Below, piece after piece: positions 47,670 through 57,630 of a stretch of DNA of 64,000 nucleotides. Numbering within the stretch: position 1 is the stretch's first letter; each line of letters opens with the position of its first letter. A model generated the notes under the pieces. The model was not told the DNA's origin. It saw only the letters and a list, made by a program, of their open reading frames with translations, and did no database searches. A program made the position numbers and the translations under genes. This DNA comes from Larix kaempferi (Eukaryota > Streptophyta > Pinopsida > Pinales > Pinaceae), in the NCBI GenBank assembly GCA_027924585.1, contig BSBM01001444.1, positions 1,302,001 through 1,366,000 of the forward strand, read 5' to 3'.

Positions 47670-50163
47670 TGTAATAGACAGTTCCTATTATTATAGAATG
47701 ACAAAGGAATTCTACAATATATATAAAAAATATTGAAAATAAATGATTGATATTAATTGATAAGATGACCAAATGAGGGAGCAGACGGATCAAAACCACC
47801 CTGATTCAACCTTCACGTATGAACCGATTCGAGCAATCGAGATTAGACTATGGTTCGGGCACACCAAAGTATAAAAGGATGTGGAATTGGAGGAGATTCC
47901 TCCATTGATAAAAGAAGGGAAGTTAAGCAAGAGAAGATTTATTTTGATTATTTATTGTTGTGGAAAAGTCTTGAGAACAATAGCATGCGGAAAAAATTGA
48001 GTGTAAGTTGTTTCTACAAAAAAGCAAGACAAGAAAATGCTAGCCATGGGAATTCAATTTGGTCAATAGAGTAAAAAGGCCTATGAAGGGTGGTGAGGTA
48101 CACAAATAGGTTGAAATCTTTACAACTCGGGGAAGGGCCGAAGTCCTCATGTTTCAACATAAGTTTTATTGCACTGTCGAGATGTAGAAAATGTGTTTTT
48201 ATTGAACAAACACATATTTTGTGTCAATGGTAGAAGAGTTCAAATTTTTCAACATCATTGACTCTAATTCAATTAACAAGTGTCAACAAATAATCAAATC
48301 AATTAATAGAATGGCAAATCAAAATCAACCATGTTCGATACAAATCTTACAATCAAAGAGAAGTGTGTGGTGCATAAATAAGACAACAAAATGGGGAGTT
48401 GTGAACCTCACTCTATCATTGATTGGTTAAGTTACTTAAGTCAAGTTGCAAATAGTTTCTACAACTTACTTGGTCTGGATAAGATGGTTATGTTTTGGTA
48501 CAACCAATTGTGATTGATATGGAACCATTAAAGGACCATTTTAGAATAGATAATTTCTACTGCTCTACATCTTGCCTTGATCCTCCTAGCCTCGATAACC
48601 ATTGATGTAGCTCTCCAATAAAAATGGCGATAAGGATATCTTCATTCACTCCCAAAGGGCACATAGGAACGGTGTTTTCACTCAATCGAGTATCTGTAAA
48701 CTAAAATCTAATGAGGACAAAGTAATACAAAGTCTTGCTTTCCATCAAGTAAAAATGTGCATTGAATGAAGACAATGCAAAAAACAATGTGTCCTCGAAC
48801 CACAACAATCTAGATCCAACAATGCATGCATGTAGCACCATTCTCAACAAGGAAGTTACTTCAAAGATAGTGCACTTGATCCTTCACTCTCTCATCCACA
48901 AGTCCTTGAGCCATCAAACATACACAATCTACCTAGTATCTTGAATGACAACAAATATTGTCCAATGTTCCATGGAAACACGTCCCACAAGGTCGAGGGC
49001 ATGCTTCCCACACACCTCGAAACAAGGGGCCTTCTAGCGGATGGCATATCAAGAATAACAAGAGGAACGAAACCAATCTCTCTCTTAGTTGGATGGATAT
49101 CATAAGGAGGAGAGATTTAGTGAGCCTCCTAGTTGATAGAACTTTACACTGGGTGGCATTGTCTCTAGCAAGAGATTCCACAATTCAATGAGGGATACTG
49201 ACCCTAATGAAGGTGTCTTTGTCTTTATTCTCAAGGAACACGAGACAAAGATGTCTATTATCTCTAACCAAAATATAATTACAAATTCAAAAGAGAGACA
49301 ATTCAATACTAGGCCTCGAAATACGAGAAAATCATATTGCAAAAGTTATATATAACAATAAAAAATGTAAGAAAATATAATATTTTATTTTTTTTAAAAG
49401 CTACTTACATTAAGAAAGAACAAGGACAATATAATGTGCAAACGAGTGTGCCTACTTGCCTACCTAAAGGCCAAAACGAAGGCCTTCAAGTCAAAGCATG
49501 CCTCGATAAAACATCCACATGCATCTGTCACAAACAGGGTTCAAAGATGATGCTTGCGTACATTGAGGCAAGAGATGCCATTCAGCATGTAGATTTAGAG
49601 ATGCATATCTAGAGGTTCATTAGAAGTAATTGGAGAAGCATATTCTTCAATAGGATCCACTTATAAGTGGCCATGCTAGGTGATGACAATTCCTTTCGAC
49701 CTTAAGAAGTTTCGCAATTGTATGCTATTAGTGGTAGTGTTCTCTCTTGTTTCTTTTAAAGAGGTTAACGTCATAGTTCAGAAGAATATAGACTTTAAAA
49801 GACATTTATATCATTTTTATTTTGAAAGCCGCCATCCATCATCTGTAGTCACTACCACTTCTTGAAAAATTAAATTACATGTGCCTATGTACATTGAAAT
49901 TTGAATGCCATCTTGGTTAGAATAACGTGAAGCAATATATTATCATGTCTTGTAAACATTAAGCAAGATAAAAGAAATCATTATGAATCACATAATTGAG
50001 CTTTAAATCAGTCCATAACAATTAAATGTGTATAACTTTACCCTTCCTCCAATAAAACAAAAGAAAATAAAAAAATCTAGAAAAAACACAAAGGAAATGA
50101 CAAAACAAGAATGATAGAAATTGTCATGTCATCTTTTCATATCTACTTTAGTCAAATGATTAC
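47670..50163. other. Possible LTR start, then unassigned DNA
   Basis: The first few hundred bases should be the LTR of the minus-strand gypsy element, but no second copy is present to define its length. The rest is AT-rich with short frames only (for example 48958-49191 and 49337-49612), none assignable. Confidence 0.35.
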
Positions 50164-50554
50164 CTTTAGCTCCTTCAATCAAAAACAGTTTAAACATATT
50201 TTGCTAAGAATTCGTTTAAGCTCCTCCACATGAGAAGGATGATAAATTGGTGTTGGAAGTCTAATGTGTCCAAAATGACCTGCAAAACAGTTTCAACTTC
50301 TAGAAATAGTAAATCACGCTGCATTTAGAGTGAAGGTTTTCTGCCAATTAATATAATCATGAACATATTGTGATAGAATGATCAAATGATTGAGAATTTT
50401 GCAACCATACTGCATAGTACATACCATCACATTCATCGGGCTTCTCAGTTCCACATGTTTCACATTTACCAGACTTAACCGGGAGTCCCAGTCGAGCATT
50501 CACAAGCTCAGTTGGATGTTGAATAGAAGACATTCCGTAGACTGACACCTTACT
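50164..50554 (-). pseudogene. NRPE1: Pol V largest subunit (NRPE1) exons, nonsense in second
   Basis: Two consecutive exons of the N-terminal clamp region of the plant-specific RNA polymerase V largest subunit, which makes scaffold RNA for RNA-directed DNA methylation. The upstream exon 50425-50554 (acceptor TATTTGCAG, donor G|GTATGT) reads SKVSVYGMSSIQHPTELVNA then RLGLPVKSGKCETCGTEKPD. The downstream exon 50164-50279 (acceptor TTTTGCAG, donor AAAG|GTAATC) reads GHFGHIRLPTPIYHPSHVEE then LKRILSKICLNCF*LKELK. Splice phase is preserved and joins to give CDGHFGH. Zinc ligands CETC, GHFGH and CLNC are visible. The stop is TGA where the family has a basic residue, consistent with CGA to TGA. No other exons were found in the window, so this is a fragment. 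Confidence 0.85.
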
Positions 50555-50984
50555 CTGCAAATACCAAAATAAAAGTGGGACTTAAATATGTGCAGTGAGT
50601 AAAGATTGGTTAAGGTACAAAATTCCAGAATAATGTTGTAAAGCCACATTTCTTAACTATAATTACATATATATAACAATTTCTGATAAATTACGCACTA
50701 TGCTTGATCAATTCACTTAAATCTCCCCATAAATTTTCTTCTTGTAAATATCTAACAACCATTATAGAAAGTGAAAGCGCTATCCGAGAGGATAAATTTC
50801 TTATAACAACCTGTCACTTGCAAACATAAGTTCTCCATGGCAATCACAAACAAAAAAGAGGAGCACCACATGGATATTTAACAAGTTTTTTCACCTAAAA
50901 CATCAACAGTCTTTAAAAGAAAAGATTGAAAACAACCAAGATTGTTTTCTTGAGTAAACCATGGAAAGAGCAGCAGCAGCAGCA
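50555..50984. other. Intron-like or intergenic
   Basis: Upstream side of the NRPE1 exons. No first exon with a start codon could be recognised. A (GCA)n run is at about 50965-50978. Confidence 0.4.
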
Positions 50985-51660
50985 ATCATCTTTGGCAGTA
51001 GCCACCCCACAAGATCTTAAAAGAATGAAATTTAGCAAATTATATAAAAGCTTTCATTAACAAATCATTTGAGTTATGTAAGGGGGTTGCTTTCAGCAGC
51101 AGATCATCTTTGGCAGTGGCCACCCAAAAAGATCTTAAAAGAATGAACTTTAGCAAATTCAAATCATTTGAATTATGTAAGGGGGCTGCTTTAATAAATG
51201 ACTTACTTCGTGAACTATAAAAATATAAAGTATCCTATTCTCGTCCACTTACAGTATCGTATTGTCGTCCACTTCAACCAATTTGGCTTGTCGGAAATGT
51301 GTTAAATCACTTTTATGACAAAGGGAAACCAACTCCAAGAGGTCAAACACCTTCCCTCACACACACACAAGGCATTATTCCTGTTTACGTGGTGGCACCC
51401 CATCCCAAAAGATCTTAGGAGAACTAATTTTAGCAACTTCTATAAAAGTCCTCGTTACCAAATCATTTGAGTTATGTAAGGGGTCTACTTTAAAATGACT
51501 TGCTTTATGGAATATAAAAGGATAATGTGTTCTATTATCATCCACCGTGTTCTATTATCATCCACTTAAACTAATTTGGCTTGTGGAACATGTTTTAGAT
51601 TGGAACTAACTCCAAGCGGTTAAACACTGTCCCTCACACACAAACACACACACTCTAAAC
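50985..51660 (+). repeat. Three imperfect copies of a 250-300 bp repeat
   Basis: Copies begin near 50985, 51098 and 51393 with a CAAAAGATCTTA-like block. They then run AATTTTAGCAA, AAATCATTTGAGTTATGTAA, GGGG.CTGCTTT, CCAATTTGGCTTGTGGAA and finally CCTCACACACACA. The first copy is truncated. The unit ends in a CA-rich tail (51358-51372 and 51632-51654). It is probably a short interspersed element family, linked to the tRNA-like head just after it. Confidence 0.65.
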
Positions 51661-51725
51661 CCATCAGGGTTAGAACTGAGTTGTCTGCATGACAATGCCC
51701 CATCCCAACTACTAAGCCACAATGT
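51660..51725 (-). mobile_element. tRNA-derived SINE head
   Basis: On the minus strand the A-box-like TGGCTTAGTAGTTGGG lies about 30 bp before a B-box-like AGTTCTAACCC. This is the internal Pol III promoter layout of plant tRNA-derived SINEs. Downstream on that strand comes a GT-rich stretch shared with the repeat copies at 50985-51660. Confidence 0.5.
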
Positions 51726-51864
51726 GACTGAGGACATCATTATGAAGTCTTGACTTTAAAGACTTTAAATTAGTTGAAAGGACAATTGTCATCCGTGTCT
51801 GTCATAAATCTAATCTATCTGATCCACTACGCCATTTTTGTAAGAATTAGTTAATATAAGCCCA

Positions 51865-52085
51865 AGAGTTGGCTCGATCGACTAAACTACCCAAGGCATC
51901 TTGTTGACAAGAAGCCCATAGGTCGTAGGCTCAAATTTGTTAAGTCCCTCAAGTTTACCAACTATTATTGTGGTTGGTGGTTGAGCCGCCCTCCATCTGC
52001 AAATTCTAGGAAAGAGGTGGGGGAAAATCTTGTGAGGTTTTCCTCTAAACAAAAATATGTAAAAATTAAAAATTAAGAAAAAAAG
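51865..52085 (+). mobile_element. tRNA-derived SINE-like element
   Basis: An A-box-like TTGGCTCGATCGACTAA (51869-51885) and a B-box-like GTCGTAGGCTCAAATTT (51922-51938) are spaced as in a tRNA. The unit ends in an A-rich tail (about 52047-52085). Target duplications were not resolved. Confidence 0.45.
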
Positions 52086-52378
52086 TTATTTGATTTAGAA
52101 TATAATCAAGTATTGATTGTTTTCATCACGTTGCCCTACTACTCAATGTATTTTCAAACATTCATATCAAATGAATTTTTAAGGAAATTGGTACACATCT
52201 TCCAATTTCAAAATTGTTCTGAACACACATCTAAACTTTCCAATTACACAATCATCAACTTCTTAATAGCTAATTTGGAAACTAGAAGTTCAACTATCAA
52301 CAAAGTTCAAGTTGGTTTTTTTTTGTTTTAACTTTTTAATGTTTTTAAGTTTTGTATTAATTTTTAAAAAATTTGGGC

Positions 52379-52460
52379 TTTTGGCAGGCTCGTGTAGGCT
52401 GCCATCACAACCTACAGGCCTGTAGGCTCCCTTGTGGCTGCCTACACAAGCCTGCCAAAA
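52379..52460. repeat. Nested palindrome upstream of the hAT gene
   Basis: The outer arms 52379-52403 and 52436-52460 are complementary with about two mismatches (TTTTGGCAGGCT.GTGTAGGC). Inside lies a perfect 16-bp palindrome CCTACAGGCCTGTAGG (52411-52426). The TGTAGGC motif recurs on both strands. It sits 67 bp before the transposase ATG, where hAT elements often carry subterminal transposase-binding repeats. Confidence 0.75.
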
Positions 52461-53589
52461 ATGAGTTAAATTTAATTTATTTTTTTTTAAATCATTTTAA
52501 TTTATTCCTTTTCCACTATCAGATCCATGGCACCTAAGGGCAGACCTAGAAGGCCTCTTGATAAAGCATGGTATCATTGTGTCCAGGTGGTCCCAGTGCA
52601 AGACAATCAAGTAAAGTGCAACTACTGTCCAACAACTATGTATGGGGGCATAAACAGCTTAAAACACCACCTAGCTCGAGTTGTGTGCAAGGATGTTGTA
52701 GCTTGTGATGGCTGCACTGAAGAAGTCACAGTGGAAATGCACATTCCTTTGGTAGGAATCAAAGAACAAAATGCCAAGAGATCTAGGTTGAGGTTTGAAA
52801 CAGCAGGGAGGGGTAGATCTCCAATGGGACCTCCATGCAGTTGCTCATCAATTTTTGCACCAAGTCCATCTATCACCTCTCCTTTCTTCCTTCCTCGTAC
52901 TACCTTGGGATCTCGACCAACCTTGGACAGCTTTAATGAAAGGAAAAAGAAGGAGGCAGATATGGTAGTTAGGAGGTTCTGGTACCATAACAGCCTCTCA
53001 TTCAACATTGCAAGGTCTCCTTTTTATCAACCCATGGTAGATGTTATTGCTAGTGCTAGCTCTGGATACAAAGGCCCCTCTTATAGTGCACTTAGGGGGA
53101 AGATCTAGATGAGGAGTTGCAGTTTGTCAAGGCACAGTTCGAGAGCATTAAAAGCTCATGGGAGTTTACAGGTTGCACAATCTTTCCATATGGGTGGACA
53201 GATCAGAGGACTAGAACAATCATAAATTTTCTTGTGGCTTTCCCTAAAGGAACAATGTCCCTGAAATCTGTTGATGCATCTTCACATGTGAAAGATGCAA
53301 ATCTGATATTTACATTGTTAGCAAAGGTTGTGGAAGAAGTAGGGGCCAAACATGTTGTCCAAGTAATCACAAACAACGCTGCAAATTATGTGGCAGCAGG
53401 TAAATTGCTTTGTGCAAAATACCCTACTATTTTTTGGATCCCTTGTGCTGCCCACTATATAGATTTGATTTTGGAGGACATCGGGAAGTTGGAGTGGGTG
53501 CAAGATGTGGTTCATGAGTGCAAACAAATAACCAAGTACATTTATAACCATGATTGGGTGTTGAGCCTTATGAGAGAATACACAGAAGG

Positions 53590-53720
53590 CTATGTAGCAT
53601 GGGTACTCGTACCCGAGGGTAGGGTACGCGTACACGTACCAGGTACTTGGGTACGCGTAAGGTACGTCTCCTGTCTTAACCTGTCGTACCCCATATTAGC
53701 TCCTCATAACAGAGATGCCA
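53590..53720 (+). repeat. GTAC-rich terminal repeat
   Basis: Repeated GGGTAC/GTACCC and GTACGCGTA motifs at the left end of the insertion. Related to 59267-59433. Confidence 0.7.
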
Positions 53721-53866
53721 TTATAAAAAAAGGGGTACATATAGGCTAAATGGTGCGGCACTGGGAAAATATAATGACCCCCAACCAAATCTAAACTAAA
53801 TTTTTGCTAACTGCGTATGGAGTCTGGCTGAGGACTTATTGTTGATTTTTAGTGCAGCTGCGAGAC

Positions 53867-54312
53867 CCATTCTCAGAGAGAATGGTACCCTAGTCATTTG
53901 ACTAGGGTTCCTGGTCAAGTTAACCAGGCAGAGTATGAGTAAGACCCTAGAAGGTACCCTAGGGCCCCCAGCTGTCTCCTGGGGTTCTTGGTCTAGGACC
54001 AAGCAGATTGATGCCATGGCAAAGTCCCTAGCATGTGGCTAGGGCCCCTATTTGTCTCTAGGGTTTTCTGGTCTAGAACCAGACGGTTTCTTGGTCATGA
54101 TGACCAAGCAGATCCTGCAGGTTGAGACAGAGACTTCCTAGGTCCTGCAGATGGTTGATCAATATTCAGCCTAGGACTGAATGTTCAGCTTGAGGCTGAG
54201 GACCATTCTCTGGGAGGATGGAGATCCTGGTCATAGACCAGATGGTTGATCAACATGTCCCAGTCTAGGACTGAGGTTCAGCCTTGAGCTGAAAGCCATT
54301 CATTGAGAATGG
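53867..54312. repeat. Dense array of about 20 short palindromes
   Basis: Consecutive short hairpins, each 13-22 nt with mostly 5-10 bp stems: 53867-53885, 53887-53908, 53910-53928, 53945-53964, 53966-53984, 53987-54003, 54012-54021, 54026-54044, 54046-54063, 54067-54083, 54090-54108, 54114-54121, 54155-54162, 54164-54182, 54185-54199, 54203-54221, 54227-54241, 54245-54254, 54261-54273, 54277-54293, 54296-54312. Examples are ACCCTAGTCA-TT-TGACTAGGGT with a 10-bp stem and CTTGGTCAT-G-ATGACCAAG with a 9-bp stem. The arms fall into a few themes (CCATTC, CCCTAG, TGGTC, TTCAG). Part of the array is itself duplicated with a 91-bp period (54151 and 54242). Most hairpins survive base changes between the duplicate copies. 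Function is unknown. Confidence 0.85.
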
Positions 54313-55180
54313 AAGATATTGTTGTCCCCTCTCCTAATCGGTTATTGCTAGGTTGCTTCTCAAGGGACTGGCCACCCCTTGGCGATGTCTCTAGTACCTA
54401 ACCCTTAGGAGCAGCGTTAAGGACAAAAGGATTGCACCATCCGTTTAGATCTTCTCCCTTATACAGTGATGACAAAAATATATAAACTATGTATCTTAAG
54501 AGAGAGAAAAGTTTTTGGTCTTGATGGTCCTATTTGATTGCATGCCCACCTTGGTCTTGTGGTTGTTGACTCATGGTCATTTTCTTACTTGGTCCTAGCA
54601 CTCTCACTCATGTGCTCACTTGACCCTGATGATTCCTACTTTATGGAGTTTATTAAAGACCATTAGATCATGTATTATTTTAGGGCCTTGTCCCACTTAT
54701 GTTTTTGGTCCTTTTACTTTATGTTGGACTTTTGGTTTTTCACTTTATGATAAATTTATTAAATATTCATTTTAGTCTTATTAATAAAATCTTTATGATT
54801 TTATTAATAAAGACTGTATGAGTTTATTAATAAAGTTTTTATTTTATTTTATTTTAAAGTCTTACTTTTATTTATTTAAAATCCCTTGGACCATTGGTCC
54901 CTACTTTTATTTTATTTATTATTTATTTATTCCTTATTTTTTAATCCTAAGTTTTATTATTATTTTATTCCTAAGATTTCTAAATCTAAAACTATATATA
55001 AAAAAAAAAACTTAACTCTAAAGATTGTGAGCTTAATCATGAAGTCTCTCTTCTACTCGCATCATTTGTGTTGAGTGTTTGTGTCATGGTTTATCTCAGC
55101 ATTCAGCAATTGTTATTTCGGTCTACCTTCACGGCTTTATCCTCACGAATCTGCCTTCACGTTTTTACTCTCTCGGGTTT
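54313..55180. other. Spacer inside the insertion
   Basis: The first about 150 bp still contain weak inverted repeats (for example around 54361-54382). From 54650 the DNA is extremely AT-rich (TTTATTATTTATTT-like). No protein is recognisable. Confidence 0.45.
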
Positions 55181-55417
55181 TCTTCACGGCTTTATTTTTC
55201 ACGGTATTTTTATCTCGGCTGTAACTTGTAAAGTCTGCTCCCATTCAGACTCTCGACTGTCTTCATGGCTTTATTTTTCACGGTATTTTTATCTCGGCTG
55301 TAACTTGTAAAGTCTGCTCCCATTCAGACTCTCGACTGTCTTCACGGCTTTATTTTTCACGGTATTTTTATCTCAGCTGTAACTTGTAAAGTCTGCTCCC
55401 ATTCAGACTCTTGACTG
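55181..55417 (+). repeat. Tandem array, 3 x 79 bp
   Basis: Units 55181-55259, 55260-55338 and 55339-55417 (start TCTTCACGGCTTTATTTTTC, end CTCGACTG) differ at only a few C/T positions. Confidence 0.92.
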
Positions 55418-55800
55418 TCTTCACGGCTAGTTCTCCACGTGATCTTCTCCTTCACGGCTGTATGTCCACCGGGGGTTTTTCCTTCACGGCTGTCTCTCCA
55501 CGGGGTTTCCCTTCACAGCTGTCTCACAGTTTTATCTTCACGGTTATCACTTCATCGCTGTAGCATTTAACTGCACATAGCATTTGATGGTATCACGACT
55601 TCCCTATTTTGGTTGTAGCATTAATTGTCTTACCGTTTCTCTTGACTGTCTCACGGCTTCTCTATGTTGGCTGTAGCATGTGACTGTCTATGCTGGCTGT
55701 AGCATGTGACTGTCTCATGGTTTATTTATTTTTTGGCTGTAGCATTTAATTGTCTCACAGTTTCTCTATTCTGCCTGTAGCATTCAGCAATCATCACTAA
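55418..55800 (+). repeat. Degenerate short-period repeats
   Basis: Continues the array with shorter, diverged units built from CTTCACGGCTGT and TGTCTCACGG.TTCTCTAT, with GGCTGTAGCATGTGACTGTC recurring. The theme TTCACGG/CTGT is shared with the 79-bp unit, so this is the older edge of the same array. Confidence 0.75.
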
Positions 55801-56789
55801 TTGAACTCTGAGTGAGTGTTTGCTTACGTGCTTGACCTTTGTAGTCTGCAGCACCTGTGTGTCTTTCTTACTACTGTCATTTTAATTGAAGAACTTGAAC
55901 CTTCTCTCTCTTAAGGTACGTATATGGTTTATCTAGTTTGACTTGTCCTTTCAGCAACGAGATCAAAACTATCTGAGTATAAGTTGAATCCAAATGGTTG
56001 TTTTAATTCTTTAATGCAGTTCATGTTTATTTTACTATAGTTCATTTATTTTATTTTTCTGAACTTAGTATTTGATGATTCTCGAGGACCAACATTAATG
56101 CATTGACTAAATGGAGCATTAAGTTGAAAGAGATGAAAATTATGTTTTAAGTCAATTTAAATTTAAATTTTGCAGTACAATTGTTTACATGTTCTTGCAT
56201 CAAGGTTATTATATGTGATAAAATGTACATAACCTGCAATTTTAACAATTATGTCAAGCACTTTACAACACTCTTCAAATTCCACTGAATATTGTCCAAA
56301 TCTGGTAGACCGATTTTGCATTGATTTACAAGGAATGTTTTTATGGTTTTTTGTTCAGCACTCATGGAACATAATTGAACTACCAAATGTGCACATAAAA
56401 AATAGGCATATGTATTTAATACTAATAAATACACTCACATCAACCCAGTAATACATTTGCAACTTTTTATTGCCTGTAACAGTAGTACAAATAGGTGTTT
56501 AAAATCGGATTTCAAGTGTACCTTCAAATTACAATATGACTGTTTGTTACAACTACATAATACAGTGATTTATCAAATTTTATGTAACTTTGAGTCTTCC
56601 ACTTGATATCTATTGTCTATGATTTTTCAAATTTTCAACGTGAATGTTCCTTGTCCAATTAATCATTGAATTTAGAATTATGAATCATGATTCATAATTT
56701 ATGAAGAAATCTGAAATATGCATGTATAATGTGACTATGACATGAAAGACCCGCCCCCGTCCCCGTACCCAAGTTTCTTGGCAACTTAG
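55801..56789. other. Right part of the insertion, AT-rich
   Basis: No domain seen. The last about 45 bases (CCCGCCCCCGTCCCCGTACC and onward) are abruptly GC-rich and mirror the GTAC-rich left end. Confidence 0.45.
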
Positions 56790-57211
56790 ACAGAAGGTGA
56801 GTTCAGTCGCCCTCTACTATCACACAGTTTGCAACAAACTTTCTCTCCCTCCAAAGCCTTCTTAATGAGTACCAAGCATTAAGACAGATGGTTAGTAGCA
56901 GGGAATGGATACATTATAAGGACAACACAAAACCAGATGCAATGGCTATGAGTTTGTATGTTCGTAGAGATAGTTTATGGGAGGAAGTCACTGAGATTGT
57001 CAGCATGACAAAACCACTTGTGAAAGTGTTGAGGATCATCGATGGTGACAAACCACCAATTGGGTATGTTTATGAGGGGCTGGACATAGCCAAAGAGGCC
57101 ATCAAGGTCTTCTATAAAGGGGATGAATCTAAATCTCTCCCTATATGGTATATTATTGATTCCAGGTGGGGCAGGCAGCTACATTCACCATTGCATGCAG
57201 CAGGAGCATAG

Positions 57212-57630
57212 GACCAATGGAGTTGGCATCACCTAACAATGTTGATTTCCAAGAGATCTTACCAAAAAAGAGATGATGCACAATGTCCCAAACAAAATCC
57301 CAACAATACTAAACATACATGCAGTTCCAAAATAAGTGTCCAATTGTCTCAATCTCACCACAATGGAGAGGTATTGTTGCAAATCAATTTCCTAACTTCA
57401 TGCAATAGGCAAGGATGACAAAGAAGGATCACTGCCCCTTCAACTACCTCAGATGAAAAAGCTACAGTGAATGCTCTAAATGCCACACTAGGGTTTTATA
57501 TCCTAAGTTCCTAACACATTCAGATGCAGAGATTCTGAAGAGTTATGGTTTACCTAGTCCAAATTTCATAAGGGCATGAAACAGGGCCTTAAAAGATGAG
57601 CACTTGCTATGTTGACTAAACAAAAGACCT
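57212..57630 (-). pseudogene. LINE reverse-transcriptase zinc-binding (zf-RVT) fragment
   Basis: On the minus strand, 57370-57314 reads PLHCGEIETIGHLFWNCMY. This is the C..C/H..C zinc-binding module that follows the reverse transcriptase of plant L1-type LINEs and resembles CxxCGxxEETxxHLFxxC. The surrounding frames are broken. It abuts the truncated end of the hAT transposase. The strand is opposite to the LINE pieces at 58.5-59.2 kb, so they are separate or inverted. Confidence 0.6.

Larger units (their letters stand above)
53590..56789. mobile_element. 3.2-kb insertion in the hAT gene, 8-bp target duplication
   Basis: The transposase reading is interrupted exactly between two copies of ACAGAAGG (53582-53589 and 56790-56797). 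The inserted DNA begins CTATGTAGCATGGGTAC and ends GTACCC...GGCAACTTAG. The outermost bases are imperfect inverted repeats (CTATGTAGC versus CTAAGTTGC). An 8-bp duplication fits a hAT-type DNA transposon. The insert contains GTAC-rich subterminal repeats, the palindrome array 53867-54312, AT-rich DNA and 79-bp tandem repeats. It has no recognisable protein, so it would be non-autonomous. Class is inferred from the target duplication length only. Confidence 0.7.
52527..57211 (+). pseudogene. hAT-family transposase, frameshifted and split by insertion
   Basis: Part 1 (52527-53108) starts MAPKGRPRRPLDKAWYHC and contains a BED zinc finger (CNYC near residue 32, then LKHHL). Part 2 (53117-53589, shifted by about one base) is the DUF659/RNase-H-like region: SWEFTGCTIFPYGWTDQRTR, MSLKSVDASSHVKDA, VVQVITNNAANYVAAGKLL, WIPCAAHYIDLILEDIGKLE, KYIYNHDWVLSLMREYTEG. 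Part 3 (56790-57211) resumes after the insertion with TEGEFSRP, then shifts frame to STITQFATNFLSLQSLLNEY, PLVKVLRIIDGDKPPIGYVY and RWGRQLHSPLHAAGA. The rest, including the C-terminal hAT dimerisation domain, is lost. The family usually has an Asp where this copy has Asn in ITNNAANY, so a catalytic residue is probably gone. It once cut and pasted DNA and is inactive now. Confidence 0.9.

Noticed and set aside
53318-53635. 105-codon minus-strand frame opposite the hAT transposase
   Set aside because: Shadow of the plus-strand transposase coding sequence.
53867-54312. CRISPR-like or tRNA-cluster reading of the palindrome array
   Set aside because: The hairpins are not identical repeats with unique spacers. 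They are contiguous, variable and in a plant transposon. None has tRNA cloverleaf features.
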